Shown here piece after piece: positions 23,744 through 32,800 of a stretch of DNA of 64,000 nt. The notes below the pieces were generated by a model, which was given only the letters and a program-made list of their open reading frames with translations, had not been told where the DNA came from and made no database searches. This DNA comes from JALYYC01 sp963795805 (GTDB taxonomy: Bacteria; Chloroflexota; Dormibacteria; CF-121), in NCBI GenBank assembly GCA_963795805.1, contig CAWCIV010000003.1, positions 186,001 to 250,000 of the forward strand, read 5' to 3'. Positions within the stretch are counted from its first letter, which is position 1. Every line of letters begins with the position of its first letter. The translations under genes were made by a program, and so were the position numbers.

Positions 23744-25428
23744 TGCGCGACCTTGCGGGCGGGCTCCGCCTGGGCCTGCTGCTGTGGCGCACCCAGCTGA
23801 GGATGTTCATCAACCAGACGGTGAAGAGCGGCAAGCCCGGTCGCCTGATTGCGGTCGGGGCTGGCGCCCTGGTCCTGCTCGTGCTCTGGGGATGGGAAGG
23901 CGCGGTCACCGCGCTCGCGGTCGCCGCGTCCCATCGGGTCAGCTTCAACCTCGACCTCGCGCGGCTGTTCAGCCTCGCCTTCTTCGCCTATACCGGGATC
24001 CTCACCTTTTCCAGCCTGCTCTTCAGCCTCAATGCCCTGCTGCTGAATCCTGACCTCGATCTGCTCCTCACCTCGCCGCGGGGAGTGGAGAGCGTTCTCG
24101 CTGCGCGGATGGTGGTCCAACTTCTGCGCTTACTGCTGCTGAGCCTGCTCTTCACCGCGCCGGCATTGGTCGTGCTCACGGTCTCCAATCGCAACCCGGG
24201 CATCCTGCTGGGGTTTAGCGGGATCTTCCTTCTTTATCCGGTGTTTCCGGTCGTGATCATCTCCCTCGTCACGCTCTTGCTGGTGCGCTTCATTCCGCCC
24301 GGACGAGGCAAGGAGATCGTGACGATCCTGAGCCTGGCGCTCGCCCTCGGCATCAACCTCGTGAACTTTCTCTTCAATCCGGCGCTGCGCGACCCCGGGT
24401 TGCGCGGGCGCCGTGGGACGCCTCCCGCCTTACCGGATCTGCCGCTGGGTACGACTCCATGGCTTCCCCCCGGATGGGCCGGGCGGAGCGCGGCGGCCCT
24501 CGTCACCGGCGACTGGCTCGCCGCGGCCGGCTGGGGACTCCTCCTGCTCGCCCTCTCGGTGGGCCTCTTCGCAATCGGGACTCGCCTGAGTGGGCGGCTT
24601 TACCTCGCCGGCTGGATCGCCGCCGTGCCACCGCGGCGCCGGCGGGCTCCGGTCGTGGCATCGGCGCGCCACCGACGGAGCGTTCCATTCCTCGACCCGG
24701 TCATTTCCGCGATCGTGGTCAAGGACTGGCGGATGCGGACCCGCGACATCGCTCAGCTGGCCCGATTCGCGATGCCGGTGATCTTCCTCTTCATCCTCTT
24801 CGGTTTCCGATCGACACGGCTGCTCGCCTCCGTGCAATCGCTGGGACAGGGACCGGTCGCCGCGATGCTCGCGCTCGTGCCCTCCTGGGTCCTGCTGCTC
24901 TCGTTGAGCAGCGGCCTCGGGCTCACGGCCGTCAGCCTCGAGGGCAAGAGCATCTGGATCTATGCCGCGTCGCCGAACAGCATCCTCCGGATCCTGCAGG
25001 CCAAGTGCTGGTCGACGGCCCTGCCGACGGTCGTCGTCGTGACGCTCGCGGCGGCGGTGACGGAAACCGTCGTCCATCCGGGTTGGTTGTGGGCCCTGAC
25101 CGCCACGGCGCTGGTCGTCGTGCAGGCCACCGCAATCACGGCGCTGATGGTCGGCATCGGCGGCATCTTCGCCCGTTTCGATTGGACCGATGTCCGCCGG
25201 ATGATGCACCCGGTGGCCGGCCTGTTGGGGTTGGTCGGATTTTCCACGGTGATCGGAGCCAGCGCGCTGCTGATGGTGGTGGCGATCGCGCTCGCCAGCA
25301 CAACCGGCGCTCCGCTCGCGACGACCTGGCTGGCGGCGCTTGTCTTTTCCGCGGGCGGGGCCGTCGCTGCCGCGTCGCTTGGACTCCTACTCAGCGCCGG
25401 CCGCCTGAGACGGCTAGAACTCGGCTAA
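23743..25428 (+). CDS. ABC exporter permease (large, ABC-2-like)
   Basis: The protein (~561 residues) has about twelve hydrophobic segments and is coupled to the ATPase just upstream. The central part carries a soluble Arg/Pro-rich loop near GRRGTPPALPDLP, and a second half begins near VVKDWRMRTRDIAQLARF. The latter resembles the putative exporter permeases (YtrC/'ABC exporter' family) that often pair with this ATPase type. The substrate is unknown. Its 3' end overlaps the convergent thymidine kinase gene by 15 bp. Confidence 0.82.
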   Translation: MRDLAGGLRLGLLLWRTQLRMFINQTVKSGKPGRLIAVGAGALVLLVLWGWEGAVTALAVAASHRVSFNLDLARLFSLAFFAYTGILTFSSLLFSLNALLLNPDLDLLLTSPRGVESVLAARMVVQLLRLLLLSLLFTAPALVVLTVSNRNPGILLGFSGIFLLYPVFPVVIISLVTLLLVRFIPPGRGKEIVTILSLALALGINLVNFLFNPALRDPGLRGRRGTPPALPDLPLGTTPWLPPGWAGRSAAALVTGDWLAAAGWGLLLLALSVGLFAIGTRLSGRLYLAGWIAAVPPRRRRAPVVASARHRRSVPFLDPVISAIVVKDWRMRTRDIAQLARFAMPVIFLFILFGFRSTRLLASVQSLGQGPVAAMLALVPSWVLLLSLSSGLGLTAVSLEGKSIWIYAASPNSILRILQAKCWSTALPTVVVVTLAAAVTETVVHPGWLWALTATALVVVQATAITALMVGIGGIFARFDWTDVRRMMHPVAGLLGLVGFSTVIGASALLMVVAIALASTTGAPLATTWLAALVFSAGGAVAAASLGLLLSAGRLRRLELG

Positions 25429-26589
25429 TTCGTCCGCGGTCGCGACCGGAGTCGCCTCAATGGCCGTTACCCCGATGCGATGGTGATGCCGGCAGCGTGC
25501 CTCGTAGCGACCGGCACCGCCGATAACGACGAGCGGCGAATCGGAAGGAGCGGGCAGACCGTCCACGAGGCGTTGCGTACGTGTCGCCATGTGGGAGCCG
25601 CAACCAGGGTACTGGCAGGACGCCTGCAGCTTGGTGAGCCGGTCGGCATGGGCGCTGAGGAGGGGCATCGGCCCAAAGGCCCGGCCGAGGAAGTCCAGGT
25701 CGAGGCCCGCGATGATGACATGAAGGCCGCGGTCGGCGAGGCTGTTGGCGAGCGGAACGATCTCCGTTCCGAAAAACTGCGCCTCGTCGATTCCGATCAC
25801 GCGGGTGTCGTCGCGCAGCTGCGCCTCGATCGCGGCAACGTCCGGCACGGCGATCGCCGGGAATCGCACCTCGCGGTGCGAGGCGACGGCTTCGATCGCA
25901 TAGCGATCATCCATGGCCGGTTTGAAGGCCTGGATGGTTGCCCCCGCGAAGCGCTCCTGGTCGAGCCGCCGGATCATCTCCTGGGTCTTGCCACTGAACA
26001 TGCAGCCGCTGATCACGTCGAGACTTCCTGATGGCTCGTCGAACCAGCCCTCCTGGAAGTCGGCGGCCCGGGCCTCGGCCGTATGGTGCCGCCGGCACAC
26101 GGGGAGAAAGCGCTCCGGTCGATCCGTGGACGCCTGGAATCGCTGGGTCCGGCTGGCGAGGTTGCGGCATCCGGGCGAGGCACAGACTCCGTCGTCCAGC
26201 TTGACCGCGACGTCGGCGGCACAGATCAGGGCGGGCATCGGCCCCTGTGGCTCTCCGCTGTAGTCGAGCTCCCAGCCGGCGAGGACCACATCGACGCGAT
26301 GCCTGGTGGCGAGCTCTTCCGTCACCTCCAGCAGGCTCGAACCGTAGCGCTGCCCATCGTCGATGGTCACCAGCTCCGTCTGCGGATCGAGCTGCTCCAG
26401 CAGGCGGCCGGCGTCGGCCGCCCCGGAGAGGCGTTGCATCCGGCGGCCCTGGCGCTGCGCCCGCTCGGCCTCGGCGTCCAGCTTCTTCGTCTTTCCGGAA
26501 TGCGTCGGCCCGCAATAGACGGTGAGCGAGCCGAGACGGCGGCGCGCTCGGTCTTCCAGGTAGCCCTCGTGAAGGATGCCGCCAGTCAT
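25414..26589 (-). CDS. Tandem (two-domain) thymidine kinase; first domain degenerate
   Basis: The 391-residue protein is two TK-type thymidine kinase units in one chain. Unit 2 (from about residue 190) is complete: P-loop GCMFSGKT, catalytic IDEAQFFG, lasso region and zinc motifs CQYPGC and CRHHH. Unit 1 keeps a P-loop (GPTHSGKT), CASPGC and CRRHH, but its catalytic segment reads IDDGQRYG, so the general-base Glu of DEAQF is replaced. Typical bacterial TK is ~190-220 residues. ATG 26589 follows GATAAT by six bases (leaderless). The same frame stays open upstream across an antisense region; that part is not coding. Confidence 0.88.
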   Translation of the reverse strand: MTGGILHEGYLEDRARRRLGSLTVYCGPTHSGKTKKLDAEAERAQRQGRRMQRLSGAADAGRLLEQLDPQTELVTIDDGQRYGSSLLEVTEELATRHRVDVVLAGWELDYSGEPQGPMPALICAADVAVKLDDGVCASPGCRNLASRTQRFQASTDRPERFLPVCRRHHTAEARAADFQEGWFDEPSGSLDVISGCMFSGKTQEMIRRLDQERFAGATIQAFKPAMDDRYAIEAVASHREVRFPAIAVPDVAAIEAQLRDDTRVIGIDEAQFFGTEIVPLANSLADRGLHVIIAGLDLDFLGRAFGPMPLLSAHADRLTKLQASCQYPGCGSHMATRTQRLVDGLPAPSDSPLVVIGGAGRYEARCRHHHRIGVTAIEATPVATADELAEF

Positions 26590-26605
26590 TGAATAATTAT
26601 CGGCA

Positions 26606-27136
26606 ATGGCCGACCACGGGACCATGGACCAGCTGACCGACGCGGAGCTGGAGGCGCGGGTCAAGGCGATCATGATGGAGATGGCGCCTCTGGAAGCGGC
26701 GCTTGGCCACCTGCGCGCCCAGATCCAGCAGGTCGTCAGCGAGCAGAAGAGGCGCGAGCGTGCGCGCCATCTGCGGACGAGGATGCAGGTCCGCACGACC
26801 GTCGCCGAGGGCCAGATGGCGACGCTGCAACAGGTGGCGGAGAGCGACAACGACCTCGTCTCGCCTGACGCGCCGCTCTCCGGGCTGCGCTTCTTCCGCG
26901 ACAGCGGGACGGAGATCGGTCTCGGGTACGCCAATGCGCGCGAGCCGACGGCGTGGATGACCAACGGCGCCACGACCCTCGCCGTCCACTCGGTGGCGGA
27001 AATCCGCGCCCGGTTCGTCGATGGCTGGGATTTCGGCACCGCGGCCCATCCGGGCGTCCGGATCCACATCCCGAACACGCGGACGGAAAAAGTCGTGCCG
27101 GCCTCGGAGGTGTTCGTCAGGCCGAAGGCAGACTGA
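26606..27136 (+). CDS. Uncharacterised coiled-coil protein
   Basis: The 176-residue product has an N-terminal helical/coiled-coil half (about residues 8-75: LTDAELEARVKAIMMEMAPLE...) and a C-terminal globular part with FRDSGTEIGLGYANAREPTAWM and a late VRIHIPNTRTEKVV strand. No family is recognised. It is divergent from the tandem TK with only 16 bp between the start codons, around an ATAATTAT palindrome that serves as -10 for both directions. The 3' end overlaps the convergent GH31 gene by 20 bp. Confidence 0.65.
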   Translation: MADHGTMDQLTDAELEARVKAIMMEMAPLEAALGHLRAQIQQVVSEQKRRERARHLRTRMQVRTTVAEGQMATLQQVAESDNDLVSPDAPLSGLRFFRDSGTEIGLGYANAREPTAWMTNGATTLAVHSVAEIRARFVDGWDFGTAAHPGVRIHIPNTRTEKVVPASEVFVRPKAD

Positions 27137-29406
27137 TCGAGGTCCCGAGCTGTCCCTCGACAGGCTGGTGGCCCGGCCCGTGGACGCGCACGGTGCCGCC
27201 GTCGGCCGTCCCCTCGCTGTCGAGCCTGACCTCGCCCGGCCGGACGGTCAGGCGATAGGAGCGACGGCGGCGGTCGTCCTCGAGCTCGAAGGCGTGCGTC
27301 CCCTGCGGACCGGGATAGAGATGGAAGACGAGCGGGTCCCAGGCCTGCTGGTCCGAGTACTGGAGCGTGCGGGCCCATCGGCAGCACCGCGCCCGCCCTG
27401 ACGAACAGCGGCAGGGTGTCGAGCTCCGCCGCGACCTCGATGAAGCGACCGCCCGCGATCCGGTCGTCGGTCCAGTAGTCGTACCAGTCTCCCACCGGGA
27501 GGTAGACGTCCCGAGTGCCACGGGGCTGGAACATCGGCGCCACCAGCAGGTCGGGGCCGAACAAGTACTCATCGTCCACGTGATAGGTGGTCCGGTCGCG
27601 GGGGTGGTCGTACACGAGCGGACGGGCGAGGGGCGGGCCGAAGGCGGCCTTGCGCGCCGCGCTATAGATGTAAGGGAGCAACTGATACCGAAGCTCGGCG
27701 TAGCGGCGGAAAATCGTCAGCGCCGGCTCGCCGAAGGCCCAGGGCTCGCGCGGTGCGGTGTGCCCATGCGCCCGCGCATGCGAGAACAGCAGGCCCATCT
27801 GCGACCAGCGCACGTAGAGCTCCGGGCTGGGCGGATCGGTCAGCGTCGGGATGCCGAAGAACCCACCCATGTCAAAGCTGCTGAAGGCCATGCCGGAGAG
27901 GATCCAGCTCAGCGCGCCTCGCAGGCTGGCGGCCATGTCCTCGAACGTGCACCCCGGGTCGCCGCCCCACTGCACCGGATAGCGTTGCGAGCCGGCGTAT
28001 CCGGAGCGTCCCCAGACGAGCCCATAGCCGTGGACCTCTTTCGTGACCTCGAAGACCGCTCGCTGGTAGAGCAGCGGATAGAGGTTGTGCAGGTCCTGCG
28101 CCGGAGATCGATCGTGGGCGATGGCGTCGGCCGGCATGTCCTCGGCGAAGTCGGTCTTCATCACGGCGACGCCCGATTCCAGCAGACTCCGGTTCTTCGC
28201 CTTGAACCAATCGACCGCCGCGGGATTCGTGAAGTCGACCGCTGCGCTCGGCTTCGCGAACCCGTGCACGAGCGCCGCCTCGCCTTGCGCGGTTTTGAGC
28301 AGGTATCCCTTACCTAGGCCCTCGGCAAACATCGTCGAGTCGAGCGGGACATACGGGCTCTCCCAGAGGCTGAGCTTAAAGCCCATCGCCTTGAGTTCGG
28401 CGATCATGCCCGCGGGGTCGGGGAATGCGTCCTCGTCCCAGGTGAGATCGCCGTGATGCCCTTCGTGGTACCGCATCCAGTAGGGGTCGATGTGGATCAC
28501 GTCGCAGGGGACCTGCTCCGCGCGCATCCGGTGGGCGACGGCCATCACCTCATCGCGATTTCGATACCCCCATCGACTCATCCAGAGGCCGAACGACCAC
28601 GGCGGCGGAACCGCCGGCGCGCCGGTCAGCGCGTGGTAGTCGCCGATCATCGATGCGATGTCATCGCCGACGAATAGGTAGGCACGCAGGTGGTCGGCCC
28701 TGGCGGTGACCTGCCAGGCCGCGACCGACGCCTGGCCCAGCTCGTAGAAGAGCGGCGCCGTCATGTCGACGAACACGGCATATCCCTGTGTGCTCAGCAG
28801 GAGCGGGACGTTCTTGTACGCGCGGTCGCTGCGCACTCCAAAGGCGTCGACGGTCCAGGACGAAAAGGCCTGGCCGCGCCGATCGAGGGCGCCGAAGTGC
28901 TCACCGAGTCCGAAGAGCGCCTCGCCAGGTCGCAACCGCGCCGTGAGCCACTTGAGACCCCTCGCCCCGCCCGACGGCGGATGGTGGAAATTGCCACGGA
29001 TGTCCCGGTCGTTCGGTTCCTCGACGAAGCGCTCCACGCCGGTTGCATCGGTGAGCCGCAGACGATACGGGTCGCGATCGATCGTCAGGACCGCTTCGGC
29101 GGTCGCGATCGACCAGCCGCGCGAATCCTCCTTGACCGTAACCGGCCGGGTCGACCCGGCCGCCGTGACCAGGCGTGACGGCCGCTGCGCCCCAGGGCCG
29201 ATGTGCACGCGCAGCACGCGGTCGGACACCGCCTTGATCTCGATCGGTACCCGGACCCCCCGATCGTCCTCCGCGTCGATTCGGATCGACGTCGCCTGGG
29301 CTCGCAGGCCACGTACACGGCGAATCGCGACCGGATCGCGGGGCACGAAATCCGTCGCCGGGCGCGCGGGTTGCGCCAGCGGCCTCACCAGCCGCGCGCG
29401 ATCCAC
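27117..29406 (-). CDS. GH31 alpha-glycosidase (YicI-like), with a frameshift near the C-terminus
   Basis: About 760 residues once repaired, close to E. coli YicI. Family marks are FGLGEHFGALDRRG, PPPWSFGLWMSRWGYRN, VIHIDPYWM, the nucleophile segment MKTDFAED, the acid/base segment WGGDPGCTFEDM, and the distal YLFGPDLLVAPMF. Near 27369-27376 the frame breaks: after AVLPMG the reading continues correctly (TLQYSDQQAWDPL, then LYPGPQGTHAFELEDD) only one frame over, ending at 27117. A one-base loss or two-base gain in the GGGCCC run restores it. Either a sequencing error or a recent mutation; the active site is upstream of the break. GTG 29391 is an alternative start. Confidence 0.85.
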
Positions 29407-29966
29407 TCGTTGAGCTTCGGCCGCTCGGTGCCGATGGTGGTCGGCTTACCGTGGCCGGGCAGCACGCGGGTCTCGTCGGGCAGCGTGAAGAGCTTGCCGC
29501 GAATGCTGTCGATGATGGTCGGGAAGCTCGCGCCGGAGCTTTTCGTGTTGCCCGGCCCACCCGGAAAGAGCGTGTCACCGCTGAAGAGATGGTCGTCGAT
29601 CAAGAAACAGAGGCTGCCCGGCGTGTGGCCGGGCGTGTGCAGGGTCCGCAGCTCGTACTCACCGAACTGGAATCCCTGGCCGTCCTGTGCCCGAAGATCC
29701 GGCGCGATCGGCATCATTGGGACGTCCCCGTCGTGACAGGTGAAGCGCGCCTTCGTCTCCGCTCGGACTGACTCGAGGGCCTGGACATGGTCTGGATGCC
29801 CGTGGGTGGTCAGGATGTGACTGAGCCGCAGGCCCTCGAGCTCGCGCATGATGCGCGGCGCGTCGTTCGCGGCATCGATGAGCAATGCCTCCTTCGCCCG
29901 CGGGTCGCTCAGGATATAGATGTTGTTGTCGTACGGCGGGACGGAAAACACCCGCAGACGGAACAC
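29385..29966 (-). CDS. Metallo-beta-lactamase-fold hydrolase (glyoxalase II-like)
   Basis: This 193-residue protein contains the zinc motif THGHPDH, then HTPGHTPGSLCF and FSGDTLFPGG, and a final LPGHGKPT. These match small hydroxyacylglutathione hydrolase-like proteins. There is no rhodanese or flavodoxin domain. The substrate is unproven. GTG 29966 follows TAAACT (29973-29978) by six bases and is divergent from nfo. The stop region overlaps the GH31 start. Confidence 0.9.
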   Translation of the reverse strand: MFRLRVFSVPPYDNNIYILSDPRAKEALLIDAANDAPRIMRELEGLRLSHILTTHGHPDHVQALESVRAETKARFTCHDGDVPMMPIAPDLRAQDGQGFQFGEYELRTLHTPGHTPGSLCFLIDDHLFSGDTLFPGGPGNTKSSGASFPTIIDSIRGKLFTLPDETRVLPGHGKPTTIGTERPKLNEWIARGW

Positions 29967-29990
29967 GACGACAGTTTACGATGCGTTTTG

Positions 29991-30848
29991 GTGGGCACCG
30001 GACGGCGAATCGGCATGCACATGAGGACCGGACGCGGCCTCGACAAGGCCATCGAGATGATCAAGGCCCTGGAGTTGCAGTCCGTCCAGATCTTCACCGA
30101 CAACCCGAGTGCGTGGCGCTCCGCCCCGGTCGATCAGAAGGCCACGGCGGCCTTCAAACGCTCACTCGAGGAGCTTGACGTCCGGCCGGCGATGACGCAT
30201 GCGATGTACCTGATCAACCTCGCCGGACCGAACCCTGACTTCCAGAAGAAGTCTCGAACGGCGCTTGCCGCGGAACTGGTGCGCGCCGAAGGCTACGGCT
30301 GTACCTATGTCGTCACCCACGTGGGCAGTCACATGGGCGACGGCGCCCAGGCGGGGATCGACCGCGTCGTGGCCGCCCTCGACGAGGTCCTGACCACAAC
30401 CGCGCAGAGCCCGACAACGTGCCTGCTCGAGACCTCCGCCGGCGGAGGCGCCTACGTCGGCGCAACCTTCGACGACCTCGCGCAGATCCTCGGTCGCTTG
30501 CCCCAGCACGCCGAACGGTTGGGCGTCTGTTTCGATACGGCGCACGTCTACGCCTCCGGCTACGACATCGCAAGCGCCGAGGCGATGAACCGGACGCTGG
30601 CCCAGCTGACGGCGATCATCCCGGCGCAGCGGATCCGTGCCTGCCATTGCAACGACACGACGGTGACCCTCGGCGGCAAGGCAGACCGGCACACGCATAT
30701 CGGCCGGGGAAACGTCGGTCTCGAAGGGTTTCGGGCGCTTTTGACCTACGAGCCGTTCGCGCATTGCGCCTTCGTGCTCGAGACCCCGGGCGAGGAGTTG
30801 CTCGAAGGTCTGGAGAATCTGAATACGCTGCGGGCGCTGGCGGCATGA
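29991..30848 (+). CDS. nfo: Endonuclease IV (AP endonuclease)
   Basis: A 285-residue TIM-barrel DNA repair enzyme that nicks at abasic sites. Metal-binding segments are visible: VTHVGSHMG, CLLETSAGGG, CFDTAHVYASGYD, ACHCNDT and DRHTHIGRGNVG. GTG 29991 was chosen because a -10-like TACGAT (29977-29982) lies eight bases upstream and the family's first strand (IGMHMRTGRGL) begins right after it. The stop overlaps the start of the HAD gene (ATGA). Confidence 0.94.
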   Translation: MGTGRRIGMHMRTGRGLDKAIEMIKALELQSVQIFTDNPSAWRSAPVDQKATAAFKRSLEELDVRPAMTHAMYLINLAGPNPDFQKKSRTALAAELVRAEGYGCTYVVTHVGSHMGDGAQAGIDRVVAALDEVLTTTAQSPTTCLLETSAGGGAYVGATFDDLAQILGRLPQHAERLGVCFDTAHVYASGYDIASAEAMNRTLAQLTAIIPAQRIRACHCNDTTVTLGGKADRHTHIGRGNVGLEGFRALLTYEPFAHCAFVLETPGEELLEGLENLNTLRALAA

Positions 30849-31621
30849 GCCCTGGGCCCCGCCCGCTCCGGGCGGTGCTCTTCGACTACGGCCATACCCT
30901 GATCCATTTTGACGAGCGTCCCCACTCGTTGTTGCTGACGGCCTACGAGAAGGTCAACAAACTCCTGGCGACCACGTTGAAGCGCAAGGTGCCGGCGGCC
31001 GACGTCTTGATCGACCGGATCTCCAGGGTGGTCGACAACGAGATCCAGCGCGACTATGCCCTCGGGCGTCCCGAAGAGGTCGAAATCGCCTCCCTCTACG
31101 ACCAGGCCTTGCGGGCGCTGGGCCTCGAGCTCGATCCAGCGCTGATCGAACAGGTGATGGAGATCGAGCAGGCCGGCTGGCTCAACAGCGTCCACCCCGG
31201 CCCCGACGTGGTGGCGACGCTGGAGCACCTCCGCGCGACGGGGTTGCGCCTCGGCGTCGTCTCGAATGCCGCCTACCGTCCCCAGTTGATGGTCCGCCAG
31301 ATGGAGGCGCTTGCATTGGCGCAATACTTTGGGGCGCTGACCTTCTCCTCCGCGGTGGGCGTCCGGAAGCCGCACCCGGCCATCTACCAGGACGCCCTGG
31401 GCCGGCTCGGTGTGGAGGGAGATGAGAGCCTCTTCGTGGGGGACCGGGTCAGGGAGGACGTTCGTGGGCCCCAGTCGCTGGGGATGCGGGCGATTCTGCT
31501 CCGCGAGTGGCGGCAGGAGGAGGATCCCGGCGTTGCCGACTATGTCATCGAACGGCTGGGAGAGCTCCCCGCGATCGTCGACCGGTTGCTCCTGGGGTCA
31601 GGAGCGCCCCGGAACCTATAA
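30845..31621 (+). CDS. HAD-superfamily hydrolase
   Basis: The 258-residue phosphatase-type protein has motif I FDYGHTLI, in which the second Asp of the usual DxD is replaced by Gly, so catalysis may be altered. Motif II is VVSNAAY, motif III lysine lies in VGVRKPHPAIY, and motif IV is FVGDRVREDVRG. The helical cap is C1-type. It is translationally coupled to nfo, which is suggestive of a house-cleaning role in nucleotide or DNA damage metabolism (inference only). Confidence 0.88.
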   Translation: MSPGPRPLRAVLFDYGHTLIHFDERPHSLLLTAYEKVNKLLATTLKRKVPAADVLIDRISRVVDNEIQRDYALGRPEEVEIASLYDQALRALGLELDPALIEQVMEIEQAGWLNSVHPGPDVVATLEHLRATGLRLGVVSNAAYRPQLMVRQMEALALAQYFGALTFSSAVGVRKPHPAIYQDALGRLGVEGDESLFVGDRVREDVRGPQSLGMRAILLREWRQEEDPGVADYVIERLGELPAIVDRLLLGSGAPRNL

Positions 31622-31622
31622 T
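31617..31622 (+). promoter_or_regulatory. Perfect -10 hexamer upstream of the XRE-type gene
   Basis: TATAAT at the very end of the HAD gene (its TAA stop lies inside the hexamer). No good -35 is visible at 16-18 bp. The predicted transcript would start near 31629 and carry a ~45-base leader with a good AGGAGG (31658-31663) ten bases before GTG 31674. The leader also holds a short GTG-started frame (31640-31666) that ends inside that ribosome-binding site. Confidence 0.45.
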
Positions 31623-31673
31623 GGGTAGACGTCGCCCGAGTGAGTCGCGGTCTGGGCAGGAGGTAGGGGCCGG

Positions 31674-31961
31674 GTGGACTTCCGCGAGTACCTGAAGCGC
31701 AAATGTCGCGAGCAGAACATTTCCCTGCACCGCCTTGCGGTTCGCTGTGATCTGAACCAGATCTACTTCTATCAAGCGGTCAACAAGAACAAGGAGAACC
31801 CGCCACCCTGGGTGCTCCGCCGGGCCGCCCCCCATCTTGGCGTCACCTACGTCGAACTGTTGATCGCGGCCGGGCACCTCAACGAGGATGATCTGCGCGA
31901 GTACGCCGCGCGCCCCTCAGACAAGGATCCGGCGCGCGAGCGGGAGAAGGTCACGGTCTAG
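31674..31961 (+). CDS. Small XRE/Cro-type helix-turn-helix protein
   Basis: The 95-residue product has an HTH_3-like fold: DFREYLKRKCREQNISLHRLAVRCDLNQIYFYQAVN, then LRRAAPHLGVTYVELLIAAGHL. A charged tail rich in Asp/Arg/Glu follows. The YFYQ recognition helix differs from common phage repressors. It has its own ribosome-binding site and stands alone, so it may act on its own promoter or on distant genes. Confidence 0.75.
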   Translation: MDFREYLKRKCREQNISLHRLAVRCDLNQIYFYQAVNKNKENPPPWVLRRAAPHLGVTYVELLIAAGHLNEDDLREYAARPSDKDPAREREKVTV

Positions 31962-31985
31962 CTCGCTCGCAACGGCTCGATGGGG

Positions 31986-32744
31986 CTAGACGCCGGTCGG
32001 GCCGCCGCCGGTAACGAACTTCGAGAAGTGGTAGGTCACGTCCCAGCTGAACTGGCTGGTCGTCATGTTGACCCGCATCTGGTGGATGTAGTTGTCGCTG
32101 GGTGAGATCCAGACCTCGACCTGGACCCCGGCCGTCGACAACAGGGCCTGTTCCTCGGGCGTAAGGCCGCTGTTCTCATCGCTTTTCAGGTCGTCAACGT
32201 ACGTTCCAGGATCGACGTTCAGTGAGAAGTGGTGGACCGTGATGTTGTCCATCGTGATGTCGCCCAGGTCGTCCGATGCCCGGAAGGCGTGGACAAAGCT
32301 GAAGTTGTTCATCGGGTCCATGCCCGGAGCGACCTGGCCCTTCTGGTCGCTCGTGACGTCTTTCCAGGCCGGCCCCTGGGCAGGAAACTGGACGAAGTGG
32401 CGGCCACTTTCGATCCGGTCGTTCTCCGCGACGATCGCATCCGTTTGGCCGGCCCGCCCCGGAACGACGAGTTGCATCGAGAGTGTTTCGTTGTGCGGGT
32501 AGGTCAGGTCGCCCGAGCCGGTGATCTGGACTCCGGCGATGCCGTTCAGGAGCAGCGTGCCGCGCATCGACAGATGCAGGCTCTTGAGGTTACGCATCGC
32601 GTCGCCACTGCGACTGATGGCCGGACCGGGATCGATCGTGTTGACCGTGGCCTGCTGCTGCGGGAGGATCGAACTGAGCGCGCCACTCTGCCAGATGAGG
32701 AGGCACGATGCGATGGCGACCACGACCGTGATCACGCGACCCAT
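31986..32744 (-). CDS. Membrane-anchored LppX/LolA-like protein
   Basis: The 252-residue protein starts with an uncleaved-looking N-terminal helix (VITVVVAIASCLLIWQSGAL) and lacks a proper lipobox at the end of it. The remainder alternates amphipathic strands (LKSLHLSMRGTLLL, GSGDLTYPHNETLSMQLVV, late VQVEVWISPSDNYIHQMRVN), the pattern of the LppX_LprAFG/LolA half-barrel that binds lipid chains. It resembles the lipoprotein at 11.9-12.6 kb in layout. No exporter gene is beside it. Function is inferred only from fold pattern. Confidence 0.6.
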   Translation of the reverse strand: MGRVITVVVAIASCLLIWQSGALSSILPQQQATVNTIDPGPAISRSGDAMRNLKSLHLSMRGTLLLNGIAGVQITGSGDLTYPHNETLSMQLVVPGRAGQTDAIVAENDRIESGRHFVQFPAQGPAWKDVTSDQKGQVAPGMDPMNNFSFVHAFRASDDLGDITMDNITVHHFSLNVDPGTYVDDLKSDENSGLTPEEQALLSTAGVQVEVWISPSDNYIHQMRVNMTTSQFSWDVTYHFSKFVTGGGPTGV

Positions 32745-32800
32745 AGGCCACGCAACGCCAACCCCATACCGTCCTTGCGGGCGTACGGGAAGGGAGACGG

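Noticed and set aside
26589..27376. A linker domain joining GH31 and thymidine kinase
   Set aside because: The stretch is antisense to a plausible gene (26606-27136) and, upstream of that, an out-of-frame reading of the true GH31 C-terminus; no domain character.
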